Shown piece after piece: positions 48,028-58,940 of a DNA stretch of 64,000 nt. The notes under the pieces were generated by a model. That model did no database searches and was not told the origin of the DNA. It worked only from the letters and a program-made list of their open reading frames with translations. How positions within the stretch are numbered: the first letter of the stretch is position 1; each line of letters opens with the position of its first letter. The position numbers and the translations under genes are program-made. This stretch comes from Nyssa sinensis (taxonomy: Eukaryota > Streptophyta > Magnoliopsida > Cornales > Nyssaceae), in assembly GCA_008638375.1 (NCBI GenBank), contig CM018032.1:2175001-2239000 (forward strand), read 5' to 3'.

Positions 48028-48326
48028 CTTTATCTATACATGAACATATATCCATATATATAAATTTCTATTAGGATATACATACACTTATTTTTAGCGG
48101 CCTACACACACATGAAATCGCACACATGCACGCATTACGAGACTCAGTCCTGAGTTGCTCGAGTGTCACCCAACACTAACAGTTTAAAATAAACCATTCA
48201 CATTTAATTAACGTTCAGTCCATAAAATATCATGATAGAGCTTTAACAACTCGATTACAACTGGTGTTACACTACGCGACTGGTCTACCTTAATATACGT
48301 GTTATATCCCGAGTCGGGATATTACA
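45178..48326 (-). repeat. Long Tekay/Del-like Ty3 solo LTR
   Basis: The plus-strand left end is TGTCACGACCCGAAACCCACC and the right end GAGTCGGGATATTACA. Read on the minus strand it starts TGTAATATCCCGA and ends TCGGGTCGTGACA, so the short LTR-type inverted tips match. The flanking 5-mers are GTTAC and GTTAA (4 of 5), a plausible aged duplication. No polymerase or gag was seen inside. It contains microsatellites (47680-47718; (AT)n 47967-48020). Phrases are shared with the LTR at 28925-33122. Confidence 0.65.
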
Positions 48327-48569
48327 GTTAATAGATTTAAATTACAAATTCATACCTCTTGGAATTTTTCATTTTACTATCGTTTGGTGCTCTCTCTCTC
48401 TGTCTAAACTCTTGTCTCTCTCTTTATTTGTGCCACTTGAGAGTAACAACCAACATGCAAGGCATGTGGTATATATATCGTTTGGTGTTCAAAGGCACCT
48501 CATTTTTTTGGATTAATCGATATACATACATACATATATATATATGTATACACATCCAAATTCCACTAC
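48327..48569. other. Intergenic; left part of a duplicated segment
   Basis: CT-rich at 48385-48425. From about 48540 (TATATAT, CATCCAAATTCC) it matches 59560-59590, which lacks the MITE that follows here. Confidence 0.5.
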
Positions 48570-49052
48570 CACTATGAATGGATGGAAGGAATTAGAAAGA
48601 AAGGGAAGGGAAGGATAAGGAAGGAGAGCTTATATCATGTTTGTTTTAAAAATTAGGAAGGAAAGGGAGGGAAATGGAGGGAAAGGGAGGGAGAGCTTAA
48701 CCCTCATTTTAGTAATTTTGTTATCCCTCCAAAAGTGGGCGGAAACGGAGGGAAAGGAAAGAAAGATTTAATGAATTTTTAATAATACCAACATTACCCT
48801 TAAAATTATAAAAGCCAAAATAAAAATAACATCTCTGTCCTAAGACATAATAGTAAAATAATATAAAATCATTTCCTTTCCTTTCTCTCCATTATCATTC
48901 CCAAACAAGATAATAGTCTTTTCTTTCCTTTCCTTTCATTAGTTATCCAAACATAAAGAAGGGATTACTCTCTCCTCTCCTCTCCTTTCCTTTCCCTCAT
49001 AACTAATACTATCCTTTCCTTTCCTTTCTCTCCTAGTTATCCAAACGAACTA
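48570..49052. mobile_element. Tourist-like (PIF/Harbinger-type) MITE, copy A
   Basis: Starts CACTATGAATGGAT and ends ATCCAAACGAACTA, an imperfect inverted repeat. It is flanked by TAC on both sides (48567-48569 and 49053-49055). The interior is highly similar to copy B (for example AGCTTATATCATGTTTGTTT, AAAAGTGGGCGGAAACGGAG, TTACCCTTAAAATTATAAAA). The same flanking sequence without the element occurs at 59576-59610, confirming both ends. No coding sequence. Confidence 0.88.
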
Positions 49053-49310
49053 TACTTGTTTCTAGTGCACTAATGCATAATGAAAATTGAATGATAATGT
49101 TGGTGTAGAAAGATGTAATAAAGATAAGAGGAGAACCCATTAGTGGCATACATGTTTGAGATGCAATTTGAAAAATTGGGAATCAAAATATTAAAGTGCA
49201 CCATTACTCATTACTTGGACACGAACATAAATTGAACTAGGAGTCTAGATATTACATATCAACGATGATTTTACTATAAATGCTTGTCATCTTAACTATC
49301 AAAAAATGAT
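49053..49310. repeat. Duplicated segment, copy 1 (right part)
   Basis: Aligns with 59590-59850: CTAGTGCACTA, then ATACATGTTTGAGATGCAAT and TTTGAAAAATTGGGAATCAA, then GCTTGTCATCTTAACTATCA. Together with 48540-48569 it forms one segment interrupted by MITE copy A. Confidence 0.85.
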
Positions 49311-50140
49311 TAAAAAGGCAATTTTGGACGTGATTGAATATGATGTACATAAGATGATGATGATGATGTGTATTAATACGTCCAAGAAATCATCAGTATA
49401 TATAACGCTATGATTTTAACATTTTAGATTGTACATTTAACTAGTACCAAATTACCATAAAATAGTACCCAGTTAACTTTAAAGCAAATTATACGCTCAA
49501 ATACTACCAAATTACAGACAATTGAGTAACAATTTACACTCGAATACCCAAGACAAATTTTTATGGTAAAATGGTAAAAACTTAGATTCAAATGATACTA
49601 ATTTATACTAAAATAATACAGTACGAAATTGCACTCAAATGGCACCCACTTACCCTTTAGAGAAGATCATATAATAAATGGTATCAACCAACACTCCTTG
49701 TAACAACTAAACACTCGAATGACTACCACTTAAATTTTTTATGTCATGTCTAGATATTATTTAGATAAAATATCAATATTCTTTCACGATCAAATGAAAG
49801 CCTACCAACAAGAAAGCTTATAATGAAGCCAACAATGTGTAATTGCCATAAAAATACCAGTGATGATTGAGAGAGATGCTATCGGAGGGGGACAACAATG
49901 TCACCGAAGACAAGGGCTCTTTACCGCAAGGGAGTCTTCGCCGGGAAGGAGACTTCATCAAGAGGGAGAGTGGAAAGAGAGAAGTTGCAGATGTACAAGT
50001 GAGAGGGAAGAAGGCTGAAATTGGGTGACTGTATTAAGATTTTCGTATTTTAGTTTTAAAGTATGTATCATACGTATAGTATTTATAAGTCTGTATCAAA
50101 GTGAGACCCTGTTTTTAAGTGTGTGATGTTCAGTTCTTTG

Positions 50141-50189
<49 letters not shown>

Positions 50190-51268
50190 TAATGGGCTTC
50201 TCACAGCATAGTGTGCATTGATTCACTCTAGCATCTCAAATCATAGTTATTGGAGTGAATCCGCTGTTTCAATCAATTTGTTTCGATTAATATACCCTTT
50301 TTGTTATAAAAAAAATTGGTTGAATCAATCGATTTTAAAAAAAAAAACGAGTTGAATCATATTGTATTTTTATCACCTATAATTTTTTTTTCACAAAATT
50401 TCTTATATTTGATGATTAAAGTATTAGATTTGATATAAAATAAGATATTGTTATATATATTTTTGTTATATATACAAATATAAAAAACTTATACATTAAA
50501 ATAATTTTAATAATTATATTTATATTTTGTTAGATCCGACTCTTTTATTAATTTATTATCCGATCCAATTCTAACAACTATGTCTCAAATTGAGTAAAGA
50601 TCTCATGCAATTACCCTTAATTTATAACAACGATAGATGTTCATCTTTATCTCTTAAACTAGTCTCCGAGTCGAGCTTTGACAATTCAAACATTTTATCA
50701 TTAGCAAGCAATGGTATATATAAAATTACATAGTTCAGACTGATCAAACTAATATATAAAGTTAGTTTCTTATATCATCCAAATAATATAGAGTTTGTTA
50801 CTATTATTGTAGAACGCGATGGATATAAGATAATAAGTATGTTATCATAAATTTATTAATTCTCTCCCACAGTTGATTTATTTATAGTTATTACGGCAAT
50901 CGTTTAGGCATCTAACTATTGTAAAAGTACATAGAGGATAACCGCTTGAACCAAAATATCTAGGCGATCGTTTAAGCGCCTAATTTGTATAAACAGTAAG
51001 CATTTTTAATTAGCCCAACTTTAATTAAAATTTTATTTTATTATTATATTTATTTTTTTTATTTTTGTTTTGTTGTGGGTTTAATATCTCATTGAATTTG
51101 TGAATAATAATTTGTTATTAAGAAAATTATTTATTTTAATACATAATTAGCTTTCTATTTTATTATTATATTTTCTATTTTTCTCTCTCTTTGTTTTATT
51201 CGTAAATAAATAAGTTAAAATGAATAGAGATTAAAAAAAATTAAACATTGATTATTTGTACTTAAAGT

Positions 51269-51318
<50 letters not shown>

Positions 51319-51840
51319 CAATCTCTTCTTTTTTTTACGTACAATAGATAGAATCAAATTTGAATAGAAAATTATGTTAATATTATCTTAATCCCCCAAA
51401 TGTTTATGTCATGTTGTCAAAATAAAACAAATTATATTTATAATTCTTTAATATTCGTTACTTACTCTGAATATTATCAAATTTGTTCAATATTACCTTT
51501 TAAATTATCATCAAATTTTATTATTTGAATAGATTAACTTTTATTCAAGTACTGTCTATTGTGTTGTCCATTTTTTTATTTATTTACATCCATTTTTTTA
51601 TTTATTTACATATGCTATAATATTTCTAAAATTCAAACTTTATGTTTATTTTCTGACACAAAATAACATTAATAATACATAATTGCTATTGTGTGTTTTT
51701 TTTCTTCATATTTTTATGTAGAAATAAGAATATTATTTTTATTAATAAAATAAATTAGGTAAAATTATGAATTAAAATAATAATTAAATTATTTTTATAT
51801 CATGTTTTTTACTTGGATGGTCGCTTGGACATAGAACTAA
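49311..51840. other. Intergenic, AT-rich, no gene
   Basis: (GAT)n at 49354-49370. At 49425-49740 there is a loose recurrence of AAATTACACTCAAATG-ACC phrases. (CT)n at 50143-50185 and (AT)n at 51275-51317. Nothing coding was recognised. Confidence 0.45.
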
Positions 51841-52326
51841 CACTATGTTTGGATGAAAGCAATTGGAAAAAAAGAGAGGGAAATGAGAGCTTATATCATG
51901 TTTGTTTTAAAAATTAGAAAGGAAAGAGAGAGAAAGGGAGGGAGAGCTTAATTCTTATTTCAACAATTTTGTTATCCCTCCAAAAGTGGGCGGAAACGGA
52001 GGAAAATGAAAGAAAGATTTAATAAATTTTTAATAATAACAATATTACCCTTAAAATTATAAAAGTCAAAATAAAAATGACACTTCTATCCTAAGGCATC
52101 TAAAGGTTATAATAATAAAATAATATAAAATTCTTTCATTTCCTTTCTCTCTTTTATTATTCTCAAACAAGATAAAAGAATTATATTAGTCTTTCTTTTC
52201 ATTTCTTTTCATTAGTTATCCAAACATAAAAAAAAAGATTACTCTTTCCTCTCCTCTCCTTTCTTTTCTCTCATAACTAATACTCTATTTTCCTTTTCTT
52301 TCTCTCCTACTTATCCAAACGAACTG
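51841..52326. mobile_element. Tourist-like (PIF/Harbinger-type) MITE, copy B
   Basis: Starts CACTATGTTTGGAT and ends ATCCAAACGAACTG; the inverted tips agree at 11 of 14 bases. It is flanked by TAA on both sides (51838-51840 and 52327-52329), the typical TWA duplication of PIF/Harbinger elements. Same family and orientation as copy A at 48570. Confidence 0.88.
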
Positions 52327-52329
52327 TAA

Positions 52330-53321
52330 GTCTATCCCACCCGCCGATGGTGGTAGGAATAGAAATTGGAATAGGATCCTCCCAACCCCCCAGGACATCT
52401 ATCTTCTCTAAAGATAAGATTACCCATTTCAGGCGCAGAAATGCAGAATAAAATTGTTGTGGAATGAAACAATCGCCTTGGACCCTCTTTTTCTATACAT
52501 CATAGTGACATTTGAATTAAAATGTCACAAGTCATTGTTCCATACCACTAAACCACTGGCATGACGCTATCAAAACTTGGCAACAGGTACCATTTACAAA
52601 CATACTGGAAACGCCAAATCAAAAATGCACAACATAGAATATATCACTTGCATCTAATAAGTCCAAGAGGTGGCTTATAGAATACCCTACCCATGGTGCA
52701 GTGAGTGGAGTTGAAATGTCTGCCAGATTAACTTCAAGATAATACTCTCAACAATATAAAACGGTTAAGAATCAACACAAAAACATAAATATATAACTTT
52801 ATTACTCTTCTTAAAACAGTACATTAATTTACTCATCAATACAAAAAAAAAAACAAACAGTACTTAAAAGTATCAAAGCCTATCTTTGAACTTGAAAATG
52901 GGAAATTTCTTAAATTATAACCATTTTTCTTTTCTAGAGACAAGAGTTGCCCATGAAAAGATTAACCACTCTTCTACAACTATTATACATTATTAGCTGA
53001 TGTAAGACGGATACTGAAATATAAAAAGCATTAACTTAAAGATAGAATGTAAAAAGATTTCAATAACAAGTACCTTTGGCGGACAGTGCGCACAAGACAA
53101 GAATCCCTTCCTATATATCTGTTTCACGGCTATACTTCTCCAAAAATTATAGATATATCAGTCAAAAAGGGGCAAAAGAAGAAAAGCTCTCCCGAGGCGT
53201 AATGTAGCTCTAGCTATTCCTATATTAGAGGAGAGAAGAATCAGTTTTAAACGATGCCATGAGACAATCTTGAGCGCATCAGTCAGCTCTGCCGCATCAT
53301 TAGAGGCAAGATCAAAAAAAT
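52330..53321 (-). other. 3' flank of the ZRF1-like gene
   Basis: The minus-strand 3' UTR presumably covers the right part of this stretch (about 53000-53321). No other gene was recognised. The boundary was not determined. Confidence 0.45.
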
Positions 53322-55274
53322 TTAAACCGCATTTTTCTTGTTTCTGAAGTTCTCCTTCAGCAATGCAAACTTCTTTCTGCACTGATTCATGGTCTTCCCA
53401 GGAACTGCAGCCGCAACTCTTTCCCAACGCTGATTAGTTTCCTTTGGAAAGGTTTTTAGAGCTTGAACCAGTGCTCTTTCTTGAACAGCAGACCACGCAT
53501 CTTGATCTGAACTCAAGGAAACACCATTTGCAGCAATAACATCATCCAAGCTTTGTTGGTTTGCACTTTGACTGGAAGACTCCTTCCCAGAATCTATCTT
53601 AGCACCACTTTTTTCAGCCCCATCACTTGTAGACACCCCCTCTACTTCCTCTCTAGTTGTAAGAGGAGATGCTATGGACTGTGCTGGCTTTCTCTTCTCA
53701 AGGAATGAGTCAAACGCTTTGGCAGAGTCGGGTTTCTGGAGAAGAACCGTTTTGGTTGCCTTCAAAATCTCTTCAACAGATCTTCCAGTACCAATATAGT
53801 CCGAAATAACCTCCCACCTCCGTGATGTTCCTTTAGGAAATTTCTGCATCCCCTTTCTCAGCAGTTCAATCTCTTCTCTGCCCCAAGGCTTCTCTTTTTT
53901 CTCATAGCTGCTTAATGGAACACTTCCATTAACCTCCACGGAACCATTTTGCTTTGGGTTCTTCTTCTCATCTTGTTTCTCCTCCTCCATGTCATTGTTA
54001 TGTCCAAGTGCATCTCTGAGAAGTTTTGCTTGCTCTAACCCTTCTTTTCCCTCAATCTTGTCGCATAAATTCCTCAGCTGCTCAATTTCAAGTGACATGC
54101 AAAGACTTCCCACATCATCCTCAGTAAGATCAAGCAAATGTTGGGACAAAACAGGAGCTGAAAGTGTACGAAGACGAGTCCGCTCCTTGCGCAACAGCTT
54201 CTTCTCTTTCTCCTTCACCTTTTTCTGCTGCAAAGCAGCTTCAGCAGCTCTTCTTTCCTCCTCCTCTTTCCGACGTTTCTCTTCTTCAGCGACCCTGGCA
54301 GCCTCTTCCTCCTGCAACTTCTTCGCCAGAAATTTGGCCTCCTTTCTCCTCTGCTTCTCAGCTTTTTCCTCTTCCTTCCTTTTCAGAATTCTGGGGTCTC
54401 TTTTGTAGGCATTGTCAATAAGGGCACGTATCCGTGCATATTCCTCCTTCCTAGCCTTCTCTGTAAGTTTAACATTCTGCCTTTCCATCCATCTCTTATG
54501 GTCACGTGATTCAGCTAGCTCAAGATCAAACTCATCAGCATGTGGAAACTCCCTCCAGCTTTTAAAACTGTACCAAAAACTATAAAAATTATCCACTTCT
54601 TTTAGTGTAGCACTCTCATCTCCTAAAGAAGGCACGGGTTGGTTAACTGACCATCGCCCATTCCTTGTAAATGCTGGACCAAATACCTTGAAGAAGTCTT
54701 GCGGAGCACAGTCAGTGGGGATTTCATCATCAAACTCATCTGTGGAGTCGTAAATCCTTCTTCTCAAAGGATCAATTAACACTTCATATGCTTCTTGAAT
54801 GGCCTTGAAGTGATTCTCTATTTCATCTTTCTTAGCTTGTTTTGCAGCTTCAGTTTCCTCAGCAAGAAGAAGAGCAGCCTGTTTATCAGGATGATGCTTT
54901 AAAGCAGTCTCACGATAGCTCTTCCTTATCTGTTCCTCAGTAGCAAGATACCTTAAGTGGCTCAAACCCAATAGAGCATAGTGATCCTGTTGCTTCCCTT
55001 CAGCACCAGATTTCTTTTTACCTTTACTGCTATATGAATCTGATGATGGCATATACGTTTGTTCTTTATCATTGGACAAATTTTGCTCATCACCATCTGT
55101 ATCTTCTTCCTCACAGCAACCAAGGAGCCTAAGAGCAGCAGAATGAAAAGCATGCCCAGCAGGTTCAAATTTAAAAGCCTTGATTGGAATGCAATTTGAG
55201 GAAACATAGATGGGCTCGCCATCTACAATCTCTTGCGAGTAGGATATAAGCCGAATGCATGTCTGGGCAGCCAT
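53322..55274 (-). CDS. ZRF1/MPP11/GlsA-type J-protein with two SANT domains (DNAJC2-like)
   Basis: Uninterrupted coding sequence of 650 aa. Zuotin-family members act as ribosome-associated Hsp40 co-chaperones; the plant and animal ZRF1 forms also act on chromatin through H2A-ubiquitin binding (family knowledge). Seen here: a J-domain at about 97-177 with the HPD triad at 128-130; a zuotin-homology region at about 185-330 (DFFKVFGPAFTRNGRWS, FYSFWYSFKSWREFP, DEFD); a long Lys/Glu-rich helix at about 295-365; SANT 1 at about 462-512 (KPWGREEIELLRKGMQKFP); SANT 2 at about 592-643 (AWSAVQERALVQALKTFP, NQCRKKFALLKENF). The start is the ATG at 55274 (MAAQTCIRLISYS). The frame stays open 23 codons upstream, but that part is hydrophobic, family-unlike and probably intron or leader. 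Length matches the family (about 640-660 aa). Confidence 0.93.
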   Translation of the reverse strand: MAAQTCIRLISYSQEIVDGEPIYVSSNCIPIKAFKFEPAGHAFHSAALRLLGCCEEEDTDGDEQNLSNDKEQTYMPSSDSYSSKGKKKSGAEGKQQDHYALLGLSHLRYLATEEQIRKSYRETALKHHPDKQAALLLAEETEAAKQAKKDEIENHFKAIQEAYEVLIDPLRRRIYDSTDEFDDEIPTDCAPQDFFKVFGPAFTRNGRWSVNQPVPSLGDESATLKEVDNFYSFWYSFKSWREFPHADEFDLELAESRDHKRWMERQNVKLTEKARKEEYARIRALIDNAYKRDPRILKRKEEEKAEKQRRKEAKFLAKKLQEEEAARVAEEEKRRKEEEERRAAEAALQQKKVKEKEKKLLRKERTRLRTLSAPVLSQHLLDLTEDDVGSLCMSLEIEQLRNLCDKIEGKEGLEQAKLLRDALGHNNDMEEEKQDEKKNPKQNGSVEVNGSVPLSSYEKKEKPWGREEIELLRKGMQKFPKGTSRRWEVISDYIGTGRSVEEILKATKTVLLQKPDSAKAFDSFLEKRKPAQSIASPLTTREEVEGVSTSDGAEKSGAKIDSGKESSSQSANQQSLDDVIAANGVSLSSDQDAWSAVQERALVQALKTFPKETNQRWERVAAAVPGKTMNQCRKKFALLKENFRNKKNAV

Positions 55275-55514
55275 AATAATTTTTAAGGAACTCGAAACCC
55301 AAAAAACAACGAAAATTAAATGCCAAAAGTATGTTGATATCAATATCCAACAACAGCTTCACTTCAGTTTGGCACTTTTTGAAACTAGCTGTAACATTCT
55401 CCAACTGCATTGGGCAAGTAAACATCAATTGGTACAGGCTCATGTAAAATTTACAACAGCACATAGAAATGATAATACTTGCAGGAAAGTGATAGTAAAT
55501 AATGAATGCATGAG

Positions 55515-56392
55515 AATAGTTGTCAAAATGTGTATCGGAAGCCTTATCATTTTTAAAAAAATGTGTAGCATATTGTATATCGTAAGATACGTGTAATTTA
55601 AAAAAAAATACATTTATATTTATAAATATGATTAAAATGATATAAATAACATTTCAATTCACTTGTCATAAAAATTAAATATATAAGTTATTATTATTTA
55701 TCCAACAATTAAAAATTAAAGTGGTACCAAGCATAATTGTTTCATTTTTCAAAAATATTGTATCATGTATCTTATAGATATATATATATATATAAATAAT
55801 GTATAAAATGATAAAAATAATATTTCAACTCACTTATAAAAAACGAATCAACCTAAATTCCATATAATACAAGAATCAAATTTTTTACATACTCGCGTTT
55901 CAAAACAAAACTTAATTATCTAAGTTTCTAACATAGTTCATCAATATCAAAATTTAAAGACAAAATCCAAAATTGTTCATTTTTATAATACATCCCATTT
56001 TCATCTCAATATCCATTATGCCAATAATTCTTCACTTCTTTTTTCTTCTTCAACTTCTTCTACGTGCTCACTCCTCATCCCCATCCTCATTTTATCAAAA
56101 TACTTACTCTCCTTTCTTCTTTCTTTAAGGAAAGATCTTTAAACATTACAAAGAGACAAGATAAAGCCAAACAAAATTTTTAAAAAAATAAAACATTTCC
56201 ATGTATATAACAAAATAACAAAAAAGATGTCAAAACAATGCCATTAAGCTTGATTGCGCATATCACATATATCAAAACATATCATGTGATGCAGTGCAAA
56301 ATGATACGACTATAAGATACGAATTGTTTTACATACATATCAAAATAAATCGTAAGATGCGTATCACATATCGTAAGATACTAACAATTAAG
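55515..56392. mobile_element. Non-autonomous TIR element (family 'ACGATAC') with 8-bp TSD
   Basis: Begins AATAGTTGTCAAAATGTG and ends AGATACTAACAATTAAG, tips inverted. Flanked by the direct repeat TGCATGAG (55507-55514 and 56393-56400). An 8-bp duplication points to hAT. Internal phrases such as AATGATATAAATAACATTTC match, inverted, those at 6632-6690. It holds a partial internal duplication (about 55615-55680 against 55795-55850). 878 bp, non-coding. Confidence 0.72.
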
Positions 56393-56400
56393 TGCATGAG

Positions 56401-57660
56401 GGAATCTGAACATGACATTAAACACTCAATAAATGACATGCATTGCAAGACACAGCCTCCAAATCTGGCAAAATGACAGAAGAATTACAATGTCTGAGAC
56501 AGTGCATGCACAACCAGGAGTATTTGGACAGGCACAATAAATATAACACACGCTCACCCACATTATACTTTCTTTCACTATTCATATTTATTTTAAGTTA
56601 TCATTCTGTTGGTAACTTTTATTTATGTTTTCTTATTTCAAAGACTCATGGTATTTTAATTTCAAATTTTGCAGGACATGAGCTGTAGTATTGGACCATC
56701 CCATTTGGGATTGATTTATGCCATTGGGTACTTTTAAGTAGCCTTTAGTAAGTCCAGAATAGTCTTAGTAGTAAGAGTCTCATGGTTTATATAATCAAGT
56801 CCTATTAGAACTAGAAGAATTAGAGAAGCTAGGAGCACATCAATTTAATTTCAAATCAGATCTTAGTACCTAACAGGTGATACCAAAGCTTGGTACCAAA
56901 CAGTCAAATCCAACCCTATTTCATCACAAATCTTTCACCTTTTCTTGCACCACTTTTTAACCCTAAGGGTACGAGCTTTTCTTTGCCCACCAAAAAATAA
57001 TTGAAGCCAACGTCATTCTAAATTTTATAGTGTTGTCTTAGACCTAACAGCACCCAAAACCATTACCTACAATACCAGTTCAACAGTATTAAATAAGCTA
57101 ACTGTCGCTGTGTGGCATGTTGCTCTAATCTGTAATTTGTGCTTGCAAGAGAATTTAAGAAACACTCCATATGAAACAACAATTAGCATATTGAGTCAAC
57201 AAATTTTTGAAGTTCTAGCATAAGCAAATCAAGATACCATGCTTTAAATTAATTTTTTTAGTATGTGTGCTTTAAATATAAAATATAACATAAAAATTTC
57301 AAATGTGCAATCCATTCTTCACAATAAGTAATAGTAAAAGTTAACTTAAAAAAACGCGGTTTCAGCAATCAAGAACCTTTTAACAAGACGAAACAAAAAT
57401 ATAAGGCAGTAACGCTTGCTCAAGACCCAACAACAAAAGAATTGCATAATCTCATTGCTACAATACCTTATTTGCTCAACGACTCAACTGTGTTCTTAGA
57501 AATCTACCACCAAGAAAGAGTATAAAAAAAAAAGGCAGAAATCTGGTGCATTCAAATCCGCAACCATTATTTTAAAAAGTCAAATATTAAACAGTGATAG
57601 TCAAGGATAAGGAACCAAATGGATGAGTTATCGTAGAAAGAACCATAATATAAGAAAATT
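56401..57660. other. Probable ZRF1 leader intron, rest
   Basis: AT-rich; no domain, RNA gene or clear repeat recognised. Confidence 0.4.
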
Positions 57661-57726
57661 TATTGATTATTTTAATTAGGACGTGTTCATCAGGAATATA
57701 ACACTTTTTTTTGGATCGGTATCAGA

Positions 57727-57912
57727 TTGAAAATTGTTAGAAGACAAAAGTATAAATTTTATGGACCATATCAATTAGGACATGTTCATCAGGAAAGAGA
57801 AGTTTACAATCTTGCTAAGCAATTTGATGAGGACCACATGCGGTCCTGGAGTTCATCAATTTCGATGAGAGATTTGGGCGAAGAGTCTTACCTTGATGCT
57901 AAAGACCGATGA
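57727..57912 (+). other. Coding-like scrap, possibly a captured exon
   Basis: An open stretch of 60 codons reads YKFYGPYQLGHVHQEREVYN then LAKQFDEDHMRSW and EESYLDAKDR, with protein-like composition in an otherwise AT-rich region. I do not recognise the family. A 20-bp phrase around AGGAC-TGTTCATCAGGAA occurs just before it (57678) and in it (57778), and GAGTTCATCAATTT occurs at 57849 and 57966, so part of its structure comes from local duplication. Confidence 0.25.
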
Positions 57913-58060
57913 AGATTTCAATAGGAATCTGTTCTTCAAGATTTTCTAGAGAGAGAAGAGAGAATGAGTTCATCAATTTGCATGAAAGATCTAGAAATCC
58001 TGATTTCAAATTCTTGGAAAACAAATTACCAAAAATATTACCTAGCGTCTCTCTCAGGGC

Positions 58061-58260
58061 TGGTCCCAAAACATTACCCAATCATCAAAGTCCGATCACA
58101 GGCGAGTACCAGTAGGTGAAGTCCGATCACAGGCGAGTACCAGTAGGCCAGCGTCCGTCTCCCTCGGTGCTCTGGTTGCGGCCCTGCGGGTTGCCCTAGC
58201 AGCTATAATTTCGCGTGTATAAGAAAGAACAGCAGAAGAAGGAACAACAATAATATCAAC
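58061..58260 (-). promoter_or_regulatory. Putative non-coding first exon of the ZRF1-like gene, with 31-bp tandem repeat
   Basis: A GC-rich island in AT-rich surroundings. On the minus strand it runs from a TTCTTCTGCTG-rich start near 58235 to two copies of CCTACTGGTACTCGCCTGTG. The 31-bp unit (GTCCGATCACAGGCGAGTAC...) starts at 58090 and 58121. Each copy contains CTG|GTACTC, a possible splice donor. The exon assignment is inferred from composition and distance to the ATG at 55274. Confidence 0.35.
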
Positions 58261-58426
58261 GGCTGAACTGCTGCCGAACGAAAATAAAACCCTTACTTTC
58301 CTTTAAATTGACATAATTAACCTCAATCCATTAATTTATTTATATATTTTTTAAATTCATGTTATATATTTTAGGGCAATTTCTGTTAATTTATTTATTC
58401 GATCGTCACCTTGATTTGGAGCTGGA

Positions 58427-58918
58427 TGTCACGCCCTATCATAAGGGACAAAGGTTACGCTACATGGACGCTACGCAGACGTCACACATGGGTGCCACGT
58501 TGACGTTTACAGGAAGCATCCACACTGCATGACATGTCTACAAGGTTGAGCATCTAAAGAATTTCATAGTGACTTAGGGCATTCTCATGGAGTGCAGAAT
58601 GTTCTAGAGTCTTCTAGTATATTAGAGTCATGTAAATACAAGTAGAATATTCTAGAGACTTAGAGATAACATTTGTATAAAGAATAGTCTTAAGAATATT
58701 CTAGATAGTTGACTTTGTAAGGATTCTAGAATAATCCCTTAAGGAACATTCTAGACCCACTACTATAGCTCTTAAATCAAAGTGATCCTAACCATTGATT
58801 GTAAGGCCAAGAGCCTATAAAAGGGATAGGAGTTTCATTTGCCACTCACTCAATAGTGTGCTAGCTAGGTAGGCTGACTTAGCACTACAAGCCCAGTTGT
58901 GAGTAGCTAAGTGTCGCA
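58427..58918 (+). repeat. LTR-like sequence with clustered heat-shock-element palindromes
   Basis: Begins TGTCACGCCC (LTR-like TG start). Five GAANNTTC or TTCNNGAA palindromes lie at 58597, 58645, 58694, 58724 and 58744. The TATA box TATAAAA is at 58816-58822, with a start site expected near 58848. The right end is uncertain. No coding region of the same element follows; plastid-like DNA begins about 25 bp on. Confidence 0.45.
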
Positions 58919-58940
58919 CGCATGCTTGAAACTTCAAGCC

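Larger units (their letters stand above)
55275..58060 (-). other. Probable 5' UTR intron and leader of the ZRF1-like gene
   Basis: On the minus strand a T-rich tract ending GGGTTTCGAG (AG at 55291-55292) lies 16 bp before the ATG and would make a good 3' splice site. The stretch up to about 58060 has no other gene and holds the transposon at 55515-56392. The intron is inferred from this and from the GC-rich, exon-like patch at 58060-58260. Confidence 0.4.

Noticed and set aside
47521..48063. 180-codon open frame on the plus strand
   Set aside because: Dominated by translated (AT)n and (GA)n repeats (runs of Ile-Tyr and Arg-Glu) inside the 45178-48326 LTR; low complexity, not a gene.
53989..54421. 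Open frames on the plus strand, up to 139 codons
   Set aside because: Antisense shadows of the Lys/Glu-rich helix of the ZRF1-like protein.
55275..55343. 23-codon N-terminal extension of the ZRF1-like frame
   Set aside because: Hydrophobic and unlike the family start; a good acceptor-like AG lies in it, and MAAQTC fits as the start.
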